A DNA stretch of 64,000 bases from Aquiflexum balticum DSM 16537 (GCF_900176595.1 NZ_LT838813.1:3862001-3926000); one strand, 5' to 3'. Positions 17,395 through 27,751 are shown, counted from the stretch's first letter. Made by a program: numbers and translations. The notes: generated by a model from the sequence alone, not told the origin.

Positions 17395-19863
17395 ATGAAA
17401 AACCCTAAATGGCTTTTGTTTTGTCTATCTTTTGTAATTATCATTCCCCTCTTTTCACAAACACAACCTTCTTCAGTACTTTATCATAAACTTTTAAGAT
17501 TTAAAGATACCAAGAGGGTATTATTTGTTGCTGCTCATCCCGATGATGAAAATACCAGGCTTATTGCCTACTTGGCAAATGCAGAACATGCAGAAGTCGC
17601 CTATCTTTCCCTTACAAGAGGTGACGGCGGGCAGAACCTATTGGGAAAGGAATTGGGAATTGAATTAGGTTTGATCAGGACCAATGAATTGCTAAAGGCA
17701 AGGGAAACAGACGGTGGGAGGCAGTATTTTACCAGGGCCCTGGATTTTGGATATAGCAAAAATCCGAGTGAGACTTTTAATAATTGGGACAAAGAAAAAT
17801 TATTGGCAGATGTGGTTTGGATGGTCCGGAAATTTCAACCTGATATCATCATCAATAGGTTTAATACCATACCGGGAACCACTCATGGTCATCACACGAG
17901 TTCTGCTTTGCTTTCTGTAGAGACTTTCAACAAGGCCGCAGATCCATCAGTATTTCCGGAACAACTTAAATATACTCAGCCATGGCAAGCAAAGAGGATT
18001 TTTTGGAATGCATACAATTGGGGAGGCCAATATGAACCTGAAGAAGGCAAAACCTATTATAATTTTTCTGTAGGAGATTACAATCCCCTTTTGGGAACGA
18101 CATATTCCCAAATAGCAGCTGACAGCCGTACCATGCACAAATCGCAGGGTTTTGGTTCCACATCTCAGATTGGTCAGGGAAATGATTTTATAGAATTGAT
18201 AAGCGGAAATACCTTCAAAAACAATCCTTTTGAGGATATCAGCAATAGGTGGAATCAACTGACAAATAGTGAAAGCATCGTTAAGGCAATAGATGCTGCA
18301 CTTTCAGATTTTGATTTTATTTCTCCGGAGAAAAACGCAATCAAACTGCTTGAAATCAAATCCCTTTTGGACAAAGAAAAGAGTGAAGAACTCTGGTTTC
18401 TTGAAAAGAAAATTTTTCTGGATGAATTAATTCTGGAGGTAATGGGAGTAAAAGCTGAATTCATCGTAAAAAAGGAGCTCGGATTTCCAGGAGAAAAAAT
18501 AAAGACTGATTTGGTATTCAATAATCCTTCTGACATTGCATTAAAAGTTGAATCTTTTGAAGGAAAATTGTTTCAATTCAATATAGGAAGTGAGGCTAAA
18601 AACAATGTTCCGGTATCGCAGTCTTTCGAAATTCAGATCCCAAGGGACTATCCTGTTTCTCAGCCATTTTGGTTGAAAGACCCGCTTGATGGCAGTCTTT
18701 TTAATATTCAGGATCTCCAGTTAATTGGTAAACCCGTAAACGATCCCAGTATTGAAGGAACATTGAATTTGTTGATTTCAGGTGAAATCATTAAAATGAA
18801 TTTACCTTTAGAATACAAGTACAACGACCAGGTGGACGGAGAAATAAAGCAGCCGTTTACATTGGTCCCTGAAGTCAATGTCAAACTGGATAAAAACAAC
18901 CTGTTTCTGGTAGACGGTGCTGATAAAATACTGAAAGTTGAAGTTACATTTTACAATAAGATCCTTGAAGGGGAATTGGTGATAGATGGTTTGACGCTTG
19001 ATCAATACCGAATTTTCTCCGTGGATAAGGAAGAAAGAAGGAAAAGGCTTATTTATACTGTGGAATTTTTGGATTCGGATAAGGAGTTAAAAGATGTTCT
19101 TGTTTCTTTCAAGACTGAGGAAGGACTGAAATTCAATCAGGATACCAAGAGGATAATCTACAAACATATACCTAATCTCACTTATTTTACCACTACAACT
19201 TTGAGATTGATCCAAATGGACCTCAATCTCAGTAAGCAGAGAATAGGCTATATCACTGGCGCAGGAGATGATGTCCCGGATGTGTTGAGGAATTTGGGAT
19301 ATGAAGTTAATTTTCTTGAAGACAGTGATTTCAAAAAAGAAAGGCTTATGTCCTATCAAACCATCATCGTAGGCATTAGGGCATTTAATGTCAATCAGGC
19401 TTTGGCAGATCATGTAGACCAATTGATGGGCTATGTAAAAGAAGGTGGGAATCTTATTGTACAATATAATACCAGTTCTCCATTGCTGACCAGAGAATTG
19501 GGACCTTATCCCTTTTCCATTTCCAGATTTAGAGTGGCAGTCGAGAATTCCCCCGTAAAAGCAGATTATTCCCATCCCCTGATGAATATGCCCAATAAAA
19601 TCCTACCAAGTGATTTTGAAGGATGGGTTCAGGAGCGGGGATTATATTTTACGAGTGATATAGATAAGAATTATTCCACGCCTTTGACCATGAATGACCC
19701 TGGAGAAGAACCCAATCAAGGTTCCATGATTTTTACTACCTTCGGAAAAGGGACTTATACCTACACTGGTCTTTCCTGGTTCCGCCAATTGCCGGCAGGT
19801 GTACCGGGAGCCATAAAAATATTTGTCAACTTAATTGAACAGTCAGGTGAAGGATCAAATTAA
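17395..19863 (+). CDS. PIG-L (LmbE) family deacetylase, exported, multidomain
   Basis: 822 residues from the ATG at 17395 (a TTG at 17374 is the only earlier choice). After a signal peptide (MKNPKWLLFCLSF...PLFSQ) the N-terminal domain has the zinc-binding A-H-P-D-D-E motif (about 49-54) and a later HGHHTSSAL (about 170), together giving the H/D/H site of PIG-L de-N-acetylases. Residues ~370-570 look like beta-sandwich domains, and the C-terminal ~200 (IGYITGAGDDVPDVLRNLGYEV) resemble a glutamine-amidotransferase-like fold. It probably removes an N-acetyl group from an imported sugar conjugate in the periplasm. It is coupled to a membrane peptide and a symporter. Confidence 0.88.
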   Translation: MKNPKWLLFCLSFVIIIPLFSQTQPSSVLYHKLLRFKDTKRVLFVAAHPDDENTRLIAYLANAEHAEVAYLSLTRGDGGQNLLGKELGIELGLIRTNELLKARETDGGRQYFTRALDFGYSKNPSETFNNWDKEKLLADVVWMVRKFQPDIIINRFNTIPGTTHGHHTSSALLSVETFNKAADPSVFPEQLKYTQPWQAKRIFWNAYNWGGQYEPEEGKTYYNFSVGDYNPLLGTTYSQIAADSRTMHKSQGFGSTSQIGQGNDFIELISGNTFKNNPFEDISNRWNQLTNSESIVKAIDAALSDFDFISPEKNAIKLLEIKSLLDKEKSEELWFLEKKIFLDELILEVMGVKAEFIVKKELGFPGEKIKTDLVFNNPSDIALKVESFEGKLFQFNIGSEAKNNVPVSQSFEIQIPRDYPVSQPFWLKDPLDGSLFNIQDLQLIGKPVNDPSIEGTLNLLISGEIIKMNLPLEYKYNDQVDGEIKQPFTLVPEVNVKLDKNNLFLVDGADKILKVEVTFYNKILEGELVIDGLTLDQYRIFSVDKEERRKRLIYTVEFLDSDKELKDVLVSFKTEEGLKFNQDTKRIIYKHIPNLTYFTTTTLRLIQMDLNLSKQRIGYITGAGDDVPDVLRNLGYEVNFLEDSDFKKERLMSYQTIIVGIRAFNVNQALADHVDQLMGYVKEGGNLIVQYNTSSPLLTRELGPYPFSISRFRVAVENSPVKADYSHPLMNMPNKILPSDFEGWVQERGLYFTSDIDKNYSTPLTMNDPGEEPNQGSMIFTTFGKGTYTYTGLSWFRQLPAGVPGAIKIFVNLIEQSGEGSN

Positions 19864-19948
19864 TTGGAAAAACTGGTATATAGGATTGATGCTCATCTTA
19901 GGATTGTTGATTGTATTTTTTTATTGGCTAACTGAAAGCTACTCATGA
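19847..19948 (+). CDS. 33-residue single-pass membrane peptide between PIG-L deacetylase and symporter
   Basis: Starting at GTG 19847, the frame reads (M/V)KDQINWKNWYIGLMLILG then LLIVFFYWLTESYS and stops at 19948. Residues 10-27 are a single hydrophobic segment, with basic/aromatic residues (WKNWY) before it. It overlaps the PIG-L end by 17 bases and the symporter ATG by four (ATGA), which is strong evidence for translation. I recall similar 30-odd-residue N-W-K/R-N-W-Y peptides before sodium:solute symporters in Bacteroidota, so it is probably a conserved accessory subunit. It is too short for routine gene calling. Confidence 0.7.
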   Translation: MKDQINWKNWYIGLMLILGLLIVFFYWLTESYS

Positions 19949-21669
19949 GTGGTATAGATTGGATAATCATGTTCGGGACGCTTTTGGCCATTGTTGGCTA
20001 TGGCGTATATAAGACCTATGGTCAAAAGGATATGGATAGCTATATCCGGGGGACGGGAAACATGAATTGGTGGACCATTGGACTGTCCATTATGGCTACA
20101 CAGGCTTCTGCCATTACTTTTTTGAGTACTCCAGGACAAGCTTATGAGGATGGAATGCGTTTTATCCAGTTTTATTTTGGATTGCCTTTGGCCATGATAA
20201 TTCTTTCGGTCACTTTTTTACCCATGTACTATAAACTAAAGGTGTATACCGCCTATGAATTTCTGGAAAACCGATTTGATCTGAAGACCAGGACATTAGC
20301 GGCTCTGCTTTTTTTGGTCCAAAGGGGCTTGGCAGCGGGAATTACCATCTATGCCCCAGCCATTATTCTATCTACCTTATTGGGATGGAACCTTACTTTT
20401 ACCAATATTTTTATTGGAGTTTTGGTGATTATTTATACAGTCTCAGGAGGCACGAGGGCAGTATCCATCACTCAAAAGCAACAGATGGCAGTGATGATGG
20501 GAGGGATGATTCTGGCAGGGATTCTGGTGATTCAGATGTTACCTATCAAGTTTACTGATGCGTTGCATGTAGCCGGTAAGATGGAGCGGTTGAATGTGGT
20601 CAATTTTGAATTCAACCTTTCAGACAGGTATAACTTCTGGTCTGGAATGACTGCCGCGCTGTTTCTTTTTCTTTCCTATTTCGGAACAGATCAATCACAG
20701 GTACAGCGCTATCTTGCAGGCAGTACATTGACCCAAAGCAGGATGGGTCTCATGATGAATGGATTGCTGAAAGTGCCCATGCAGTTTGTTATTCTATTTA
20801 TCGGGGTTATGGTTTTTGTCTTTTACCAGTATTTCCAGCCCCCTGTGGTTTTCAATAAAGTACAGACGGAACAATTGGAACAAAGTGCTTTTAGGGAAGA
20901 TTACAAATTTTTGGAAAATGAATATACAGAGGTATTCCGGGAGAAAAGCAAAGACTTGAAAGATCTGCTGACTGCTGTGGAAATGGAAGATGAAGCAGCT
21001 ATTGCCTTGGCCAAAGACGGAATCAAGAAAAAAAGCCACTATCAGGAAAGTATCCGTAATGAAGTCAAAGACCTGATTGTGAAGAACGATCCTCTCGCCG
21101 AAACAAGGGATACGGATTATGTTTTTATGCGCTTTGTGATGGATTATTTGCCAACAGGCATAGTCGGTTTATTGTTTGCTGTGATATTCAGTGCGGCGAT
21201 GTCTTCTACTGCTTCTGAACTGAATGCTTTGGGTACAACTACTACCATAGATATTTACAAAAGGTCTCTCTCCAAGCATGCGAGTCAGTACCATTACCTG
21301 CTATCTTCAAAATGGTTCACGGCCTTTTGGGGAATCTTTGCCATCCTCTTTGCCACCTATGCTACCTTGTTTGAAAACCTGATTCAGGCGGTCAATTTAC
21401 TCGGTTCCCTGTTTTATGGAACCTTACTCGGGATATTTTGTGTGGCCTTTTACATGAAATGGGTAAAAGGGAAAGCTGTCTTTATAGCCGCAATACTTAC
21501 ACAGATTTTGATTTTTCTGATCCATTGGAAAAATGGCGGGGGATCACTTCTGGGAATTACCATCAATATAGGTTTCCTTTGGTACAATGTCATCGGTTGC
21601 CTTTTCTTAATGCTTTTGGCTGCGATTATTCAGTTAGTAGTTGGAAAGGAAAAGTTGGTGGTGGAGTAG
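19945..21669 (+). CDS. Sodium:solute symporter (SSS family)
   Basis: 574 residues with about 13-14 membrane segments. The family pattern is clear: Y-G-x-x-D-M-D-S-Y near the N-terminus, GLSIMATQASAITFLSTPGQ (Na+ site region), VQRGLAAGITIYAPAIILS, SGGTRAVSITQ and FLSYFGTDQSQVQRYLAG (about 238-255). A hydrophilic insert of about 90 residues (300-390) is charged and probably cytoplasmic. It would import a sugar, amino acid or similar solute with Na+. The overlap with the membrane peptide and the PIG-L gene suggests a joint role in taking up and deacetylating one compound. Confidence 0.93.
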   Translation: MSGIDWIIMFGTLLAIVGYGVYKTYGQKDMDSYIRGTGNMNWWTIGLSIMATQASAITFLSTPGQAYEDGMRFIQFYFGLPLAMIILSVTFLPMYYKLKVYTAYEFLENRFDLKTRTLAALLFLVQRGLAAGITIYAPAIILSTLLGWNLTFTNIFIGVLVIIYTVSGGTRAVSITQKQQMAVMMGGMILAGILVIQMLPIKFTDALHVAGKMERLNVVNFEFNLSDRYNFWSGMTAALFLFLSYFGTDQSQVQRYLAGSTLTQSRMGLMMNGLLKVPMQFVILFIGVMVFVFYQYFQPPVVFNKVQTEQLEQSAFREDYKFLENEYTEVFREKSKDLKDLLTAVEMEDEAAIALAKDGIKKKSHYQESIRNEVKDLIVKNDPLAETRDTDYVFMRFVMDYLPTGIVGLLFAVIFSAAMSSTASELNALGTTTTIDIYKRSLSKHASQYHYLLSSKWFTAFWGIFAILFATYATLFENLIQAVNLLGSLFYGTLLGIFCVAFYMKWVKGKAVFIAAILTQILIFLIHWKNGGGSLLGITINIGFLWYNVIGCLFLMLLAAIIQLVVGKEKLVVE

Positions 21670-21682
21670 AAGCGATAGGTTA

Positions 21683-21787
21683 GAGACAAGAAACAAGAGA
21701 CAAGAAACAAGACAAAAAGGAAAGTAGTCATAGATGGGATTTTCTCAGTTTCTTAGGTCTTAAGTCTTGTGTCTCCAATCTTAAATC
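21683..21787. repeat. Tandem heptamers facing each other between convergent genes
   Basis: From 21683 the plus strand runs GAGACAA GAAACAA twice, then GACAAAA. From 21753 to 21787 five heptamers of the same family read on the other strand (ending TC: TTAGGTC, TTAAGTC, TTGTGTC). Together they fill the gap between the convergent symporter and PorP genes. The same 7-base family recurs at 33610-33749 and 40351-40413. Confidence 0.75.
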
Positions 21788-21794
21788 CCCCTGC

Positions 21795-22820
21795 TTACAT
21801 CATATACTTAAAGCACCGCATTACCCTGCTTTTTTGGTTTCGGCTTCGGGGGTCTCCCAAGAGGAATTGGTAGCGGATAGAAACCTCATGGGCACCTCGG
21901 GTCTGATAGCCGATATTGGAAATCATAAAGTCGTAGCTGTAGCCTATCACCAATCCGTTTTCCAGGTTGACTCCGAGCATCAGGATGATCGAATCCTGAT
22001 TGGGCGTATTCCTGAGACCGGGGATTCCCCTATAGCCAAGCCCGCCTATGACATTGCCATACAATGCCTGAACAGCCATATCCAATTGCTGAAAGGGTCC
22101 TTGTTGTTTGTAGTTTGCCAAAATGGAGACCTGATTATCAAAATTGGAACCGAAGTAATCACTCGCTCCCAAAGGGAAATTCACTCCGCCGTGTACACTC
22201 CATTTCATGGGCAGGACCCCGGCCTCATTGTCAGGAAAAAAACTCAGATTGGGTTGATTGATATGGTGCGCTGAAGCACCAAGCCACATCATATCATTGT
22301 TGACCAAAGCACCAAAAGAAAAATCCAGATAGCCGTTCGGTTCAAAATCGGGAATCTGATCTATACTGGTCTGATTGACAGTTCTATTGAACAAATCTAC
22401 CTGATCTCCAAAGAGGAGGTTGTCCAACTTTGCACTTCTCCTTACCCAAGCCCCTTGTCCGCCAAACCTAAAGTTCCAGGATTCAGCCACCTGTAGGTTA
22501 TAGGAATATAGAAAAGAAATATCCGATGTATTGATCTGCATATTGGCTTCCTGGAAACTATTGACCATAATCCCGAATCCACTGTTCAGGTCATAACTGT
22601 AATGGTCGAAATAAGCAGAATAGGCATTGAAATCATAGGAAAGACCAGGCCATTGTTTTCTGTAATTGATACCCACTCGGGTAAGTTCTGTAGATCCTGT
22701 CAAAGCCGGATTGAGGTTTAGCGGAGAAGCATAAAACTGAGAAAAATGGAAATCCTGGCTAAATCCCTGAAAGGAAATCAGCATTGCCAAAAGTGCTATG
22801 GACGTGATTTTAGCCATCAT
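21795..22820 (-). CDS. PorP/SprF family type IX secretion outer-membrane protein
   Basis: 341 residues with a signal peptide (ending FQGFSQ) and the family opening DFHFSQFYASPLNLNPALTGS (about 24-44), RVGINYRKQWPGL, then a beta barrel with QISNIGYQTRGAHEVSIRYQF near the end. PorP/SprF proteins sit in the outer membrane and are needed for surface delivery or anchoring of a partner carrying a type B sorting domain. The partner is the gene just upstream (4-base overlap). It belongs to the SprF-SprB type of pair used in gliding or adhesion. Confidence 0.93.
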   Translation of the reverse strand: MMAKITSIALLAMLISFQGFSQDFHFSQFYASPLNLNPALTGSTELTRVGINYRKQWPGLSYDFNAYSAYFDHYSYDLNSGFGIMVNSFQEANMQINTSDISFLYSYNLQVAESWNFRFGGQGAWVRRSAKLDNLLFGDQVDLFNRTVNQTSIDQIPDFEPNGYLDFSFGALVNNDMMWLGASAHHINQPNLSFFPDNEAGVLPMKWSVHGGVNFPLGASDYFGSNFDNQVSILANYKQQGPFQQLDMAVQALYGNVIGGLGYRGIPGLRNTPNQDSIILMLGVNLENGLVIGYSYDFMISNIGYQTRGAHEVSIRYQFLLGDPRSRNQKSRVMRCFKYMM

Positions 22821-25800
22821 TTCAATAATAAAAAGACGTCAGTTTTGGTTTGTGTTCTTCCATCTACAGTTTTGAATTTAAGTTTGTAAACATAATTTCC
22901 CGGCATAGCAGGATCGCCCATGACAGTACCATCCCAACCATTGGAATTGATATCAGGGGTATAGAAGATGGTTTCTCCCCATTTGTTTAATACCCAAAAC
23001 TCCATGGATTCTACATTCAGGAATTTGGGAAAGAAGTAGTCATTGACGCCATCACCATTGGGAGAGAAAACATTCGGTACGATCAGAAAATAGTCCAAGA
23101 CGCGGATGTTTTTCTTGAGTTCCTGTATACAGCCAAAGGTGTCTATGGCTTGTAAGGTTATTTCATATTCACCTTGGGATTGATAAGTATGGGTGGGGTT
23201 TTCATCAGTACTGCTGCTGCCATCTCCGAAGTCCCAGAAGTAGGAAATGATATTTCCAATGGAATTATTTTTGAATTGGACGGGTATGCCTACCAAGAAG
23301 GAATTGTACTGCTCAAAAGCGAGGGATTCAATATCAGCTTCTAAAATTACATTGGTATTTTCTACTTGAAATGATTCGGTATATCGACATCCCTGTCCAT
23401 CGGTGATATTCAAAACATATAGTCCGGAGAGACCCGTAGACATGGTAAGGCCGTTGTTACTGGATTCGCCTCCCGACCATTGAATGTTATAAGGGGCTGA
23501 ACCTCCGGTTACAGAGATGGTGAATTCCTCCAATATTTCCCTTGGATTACAATTGACAATGGTATTTCTAATGGTTTCCACCGAAATCGGGACGGGTCTT
23601 TTGACTGTAAATATTTTTTCTGTTAAACAGCCTTTGGAATCTTCAATTTCTACGGTATATGTTCCTGAGGGGATATTTATGAGGTCTTTTTCGGTGCTTC
23701 CATTACTCCATTTATAAACAAAGGGAGGATTACCACCGGCAGGATTTACTATTATACTTCCACTTTCAGGATTTTCACAATCGAGGGCATCAATTACGGT
23801 GCTTTCTACCAATAGAGGGTCAGGTTGAATAATAGTAAACTCTCTTCTTATGTCACAGGTACCGAATTTGGAAACAGTTACGCCATAAGTCCCGGCATCA
23901 AGGTTAAAAAGATTTTCCAATTCTCCCCCTTGATCCCAACGGATACTGACACCTTCCAAGTCACCTTCAATATTGAGTTTGATCTGTCCGTTTTTCTCGC
24001 CAAAACAGTTGATCTGCTGAACTTCTGCATTTACTTTGAATAAAGGTGCATCTATAATACTCACGGACCGATTGAGGATACAGCCTGCCTGATCTGAAAC
24101 AGTAACCGAATATTCTCCCGGACCCACATTTTCAAATTCGGTCAAATTAGATCCGAAATTCCATGAAATAATATATGGTGCAACTCCACCGGATACATTT
24201 AGTCTCATAAATCCGTCATTGACTTCATAGCAGGAAATGTCGCCTTTTTCAATTTCTATTTCCAATCTTTGGTCGGGTTCTAGGATATTGATAGGCCCTG
24301 TGGAAACTGAGCAATCATTGCCATCAATAACCGTCAATTGATAAAATCCCGCAGGGATATTTTCAAGAATAGTTCCGGTAGCTGCAAAGGGAAGTCCATC
24401 TTTCGTCCAATTAAATTGATATTCCTGATCTGTAATTCCTCCCACTACACTAACCTCAATAGCTCCTGAAGCATCTCCTTTACAGAAAACATCCCTTTTG
24501 CTGATCAGGTCTACCAACAATTGGTTTGGTTCGGTAATGATATAAGATTCTGTCAGGCTGCAACCAAAATCGTCCTCAATCAACAAATTGTAATTTCCTG
24601 GTAAAAGGTTCTCAATGCTTTCAGTGTTGGCCGTAAATCCATTGGGGCCAGTCCACGAAATTTTCAGATTCCCATTTCCGCCTTGAGGGTTTAAGGTGAT
24701 TTTACCATCATTGGCTCCAAAACAACTGATACCAAAGCCTGAGTAATCACTTACCTCATCATTGATACTGATGGAAGGATTGACTGTAATGGTGTAAATT
24801 TTTGAAACACCCTCACAGTTGGTTTGTCCTCCCGTTGATGCAACCACCAGGAATTCCACATCAAGGGGTTCAGAGGTGGAATTAATGAGGTTTTGTGCAG
24901 GTATTGAATTGGTTCCGGAAGGCGCTACACCTAGCACGCCATTGGGAATTGAAGTCCAGGAAAAAACAGCATCCGGGACATCACTGCCGATAGAAACCAC
25001 CTGACTTTGAGTTCCCGTACACAGGATTTGGTCTTCAATAGAGAAATTTATTGACGGAGATGGCTGTACCACAACCGTCAAGGTAAAGGGACTTCCCGGG
25101 CAATCACCAAAAAAAGGTGTCACTGTATAAACCACATTCTCAGTAATATTGCTGGAATTCACCAATTCCAGCTGAATAGATGCTGCCGGTTCATTTGATG
25201 GTTCAGCTCCGGAAACATTTGCGCCTGCACTGACTGTCCAGATAAAGGTACTGCCAGCTACAAAATTTTGAGGAGTAAAATCAAGTTTCTGCGAGCTGCA
25301 GATTTCAATGGTTTCATCCTGATATACAGGCTCAGGATTTACAGTGACGGTATAGGTAGCTACTACTTCTTCACAACTCCCTAAATTTTCTGATGCTATT
25401 TTGGCGAGAAAAATAACCTGAATAGGGACATTTGTAAAGTTGTTAATCTGTTGGGCCGGGATTTCATTGATTCCATCAGATAATACACCCACAGCACCAT
25501 TACTTTGGGATGTCCATTCAATCACTGCTTCAGCAAGATCAGAACTTAGTAATACAGCTTCAGTTGTTTCACCTGAGCAGATGGTTTGATCCGGTATTGA
25601 GAATGATACTGTCGGAGCGGGGATTACTGTTACTGTTACCTGACTTTCTGTGATACAACCGGTTTGGGTATTGGTGGCTAGGACAGAATACACAGTCGTT
25701 TGCTCGGGCTTCACTGTCGGATTAGGAGTATCCGAATCCTGAATATTGCTTTGGGGATTACTGCTCCAATTGTAGGAATAATTGCCTTCGGGTAGTATTT

Positions 25801-27751
25801 CTGTTTCCAGTATAATGCTTTCTCCCTTGCATATTTCCCTATCCGGTCCCAAATCTATTTCAGGAATAGGGTTGACATTGAAGCTTGTGGATACGGTAGT
25901 TGTACCACATGAATTGGTGACTTCCAGAGTCACTGTCTTTGTACCAAGTGTACTGAATTCTATTATTCCCGGATCTAAAGTATTGGATGTTGCAGGAATT
26001 CCACCCAGGAAAGTCCATTTATATTCAGCTTCATCTTCGCCACATAAGGAGATGCCCGCTGAAGGAGACAAAATCACAGACCCACATGCATTTGGTATAG
26101 TATTTAAAGAAACTGTTGGAGGTGCGGCTATGGAGACCACTTGACTGGAAGAAAAAACGCCACAGGAAGTAATCAACTGTTGGGTTATAAGATATTCTCC
26201 GGGGTTATTGAAATTAAAAGTTGGATTGATGGAATTAAAGCTACTTCCTTCTTCAAAATTCCAATCTGATCCAAGATTACATTCACCACCCAGAAAATCT
26301 ACAGACCAACGAAAGAAATCCCCTCCATCCGCACAGGTTCCGAGTATATTGGAGGTGTTGGTGGTCTTCACTTGAATAGGTCCACACCCCTCAATTTTAT
26401 CCAGTTCAAATGATGAAACCGGTTCTGGAATTATACAGATTGTTTCTTCGGTTTCCTCAATGCCGCAGCGATTACCGGAGATGAGTTTGATAGTGTATAC
26501 GCCTGGTTCCGTAAATCTTGGTGTGATGGTAGGGGAACCATTTATCCAGGAATTGGGGATTTCCGGATTATTCATCAGACCTAAGGTATTCCCCGGACTG
26601 AGTTCCCATCCACTTTCCGGACTTATTTCCCAGACAAACCTCCCCGTAGTTGTACATTGACCATTATTGCTTACCTCGTTGCCATAAAGTGTTTGATTGG
26701 TGATATCGAAAAATGTGTTTTCACAATAAACAGAATCTGCAAGTCCTATAATGGGTACGGGTTTTTCAGACACATAAATGGGAACTACCTGTGCTGATGA
26801 TTTGGAGCAGGGATTTTCAGCCAAGATGGTAGCAGAAAAAGAATTTCTAAATCCAGGTGCCCCAAATTGTCCACAAGAAGTAGTATCAAAAATATGACTT
26901 ACAAATGGAGGAGGGGGATGCGAAAAAACCTGCGGCGGTGTTCCGTCTGAAAAAGTAACGGTATAGGTGGTTCCGATGGGGTTGTTTTCTGTTCCTGTAA
27001 TTGGAAAAGTAAGTGCTTCACCGGAACAAATATTTGTATTACCCGGGTTACCGAAACCCACTGCTGGATTGGAACCGATAAATACTCCTATTCTTCTATT
27101 TATAGTACATCCATTCTCTCCGGTTACGGTGTAGTTTAGGTAATAGACTCCAATCTCATAAGAATGTGTCAATTCATCCCAATCGTCACCTTCAAAAGGA
27201 TCTGCACCATCCCCCCAATCTACCACATAAGAAACGTTGGTTTCTTTGGTACTGGAGTTGTTATAAAATGTAAATTCAGAAAGTGCATCATTGTCACAGA
27301 CAATAAAATAGGGAAGGTCGTCGAAACTTGTATTATTTCTGTCACTGGCTACGTCAATAGAAGGAATTTGCTTGACTATGATTGGTTTCGTCACAGAATC
27401 AATTTCTCCCAAGGAATCAGTGACCGTCAGCGTCACATTAAATGTTTCTTCTCCATTTCCAACTGCTTCGTCAAAAATATGCTCGGGGTTTTCCAAAGTT
27501 GAATTTCTACCATCCCCAAATTGCCATTCAAAGGTGAGGCTATCTCCGGAAGATAAGTTGGTGAATTTGACGGGAGAACTGCCACAGAAATCCCCGCCCT
27601 CAAAAGTGAAATCTGCAACGGGAGGTTCTAATGTTATTTTAGTATAATTGAAAGGCAATAACAAGGAATCCAATGCCAGGATTGCACTGACTCCGCTGAT
27701 TACAAATAATAAGCTGGCAGCAAAAAGAAAAGTCGACTTTTTAATTGACAT
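22817..27751 (-). CDS. Giant SprB-like surface protein with type B T9SS sorting domain
   Basis: 1644 residues with an N-terminal membrane/signal segment (about 8-28). It has PKD-type domains at the start (FEWQFGDGRNS near 74, then WGDGADP near 176) and one late (YFWDFGDGSSSTDENP near 1505). A long central Ig-like region has repeated 'ICSGE' strands, followed by about six SprB repeats (roughly 1000-1480; motif SCFGANDGKI and the G-x-Y-x-x-x-V/I-x-D/E-x-x-G-C ending). The last ~85 residues (VFSPNGDGVNDYFFP to FLLLK) are the gliding-associated type B sorting domain. It is a likely cell-surface adhesin, co-expressed with its PorP/SprF partner. Confidence 0.92.
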   Translation of the reverse strand: MSIKKSTFLFAASLLFVISGVSAILALDSLLLPFNYTKITLEPPVADFTFEGGDFCGSSPVKFTNLSSGDSLTFEWQFGDGRNSTLENPEHIFDEAVGNGEETFNVTLTVTDSLGEIDSVTKPIIVKQIPSIDVASDRNNTSFDDLPYFIVCDNDALSEFTFYNNSSTKETNVSYVVDWGDGADPFEGDDWDELTHSYEIGVYYLNYTVTGENGCTINRRIGVFIGSNPAVGFGNPGNTNICSGEALTFPITGTENNPIGTTYTVTFSDGTPPQVFSHPPPPFVSHIFDTTSCGQFGAPGFRNSFSATILAENPCSKSSAQVVPIYVSEKPVPIIGLADSVYCENTFFDITNQTLYGNEVSNNGQCTTTGRFVWEISPESGWELSPGNTLGLMNNPEIPNSWINGSPTITPRFTEPGVYTIKLISGNRCGIEETEETICIIPEPVSSFELDKIEGCGPIQVKTTNTSNILGTCADGGDFFRWSVDFLGGECNLGSDWNFEEGSSFNSINPTFNFNNPGEYLITQQLITSCGVFSSSQVVSIAAPPTVSLNTIPNACGSVILSPSAGISLCGEDEAEYKWTFLGGIPATSNTLDPGIIEFSTLGTKTVTLEVTNSCGTTTVSTSFNVNPIPEIDLGPDREICKGESIILETEILPEGNYSYNWSSNPQSNIQDSDTPNPTVKPEQTTVYSVLATNTQTGCITESQVTVTVIPAPTVSFSIPDQTICSGETTEAVLLSSDLAEAVIEWTSQSNGAVGVLSDGINEIPAQQINNFTNVPIQVIFLAKIASENLGSCEEVVATYTVTVNPEPVYQDETIEICSSQKLDFTPQNFVAGSTFIWTVSAGANVSGAEPSNEPAASIQLELVNSSNITENVVYTVTPFFGDCPGSPFTLTVVVQPSPSINFSIEDQILCTGTQSQVVSIGSDVPDAVFSWTSIPNGVLGVAPSGTNSIPAQNLINSTSEPLDVEFLVVASTGGQTNCEGVSKIYTITVNPSISINDEVSDYSGFGISCFGANDGKITLNPQGGNGNLKISWTGPNGFTANTESIENLLPGNYNLLIEDDFGCSLTESYIITEPNQLLVDLISKRDVFCKGDASGAIEVSVVGGITDQEYQFNWTKDGLPFAATGTILENIPAGFYQLTVIDGNDCSVSTGPINILEPDQRLEIEIEKGDISCYEVNDGFMRLNVSGGVAPYIISWNFGSNLTEFENVGPGEYSVTVSDQAGCILNRSVSIIDAPLFKVNAEVQQINCFGEKNGQIKLNIEGDLEGVSIRWDQGGELENLFNLDAGTYGVTVSKFGTCDIRREFTIIQPDPLLVESTVIDALDCENPESGSIIVNPAGGNPPFVYKWSNGSTEKDLINIPSGTYTVEIEDSKGCLTEKIFTVKRPVPISVETIRNTIVNCNPREILEEFTISVTGGSAPYNIQWSGGESSNNGLTMSTGLSGLYVLNITDGQGCRYTESFQVENTNVILEADIESLAFEQYNSFLVGIPVQFKNNSIGNIISYFWDFGDGSSSTDENPTHTYQSQGEYEITLQAIDTFGCIQELKKNIRVLDYFLIVPNVFSPNGDGVNDYFFPKFLNVESMEFWVLNKWGETIFYTPDINSNGWDGTVMGDPAMPGNYVYKLKFKTVDGRTQTKTDVFLLLK

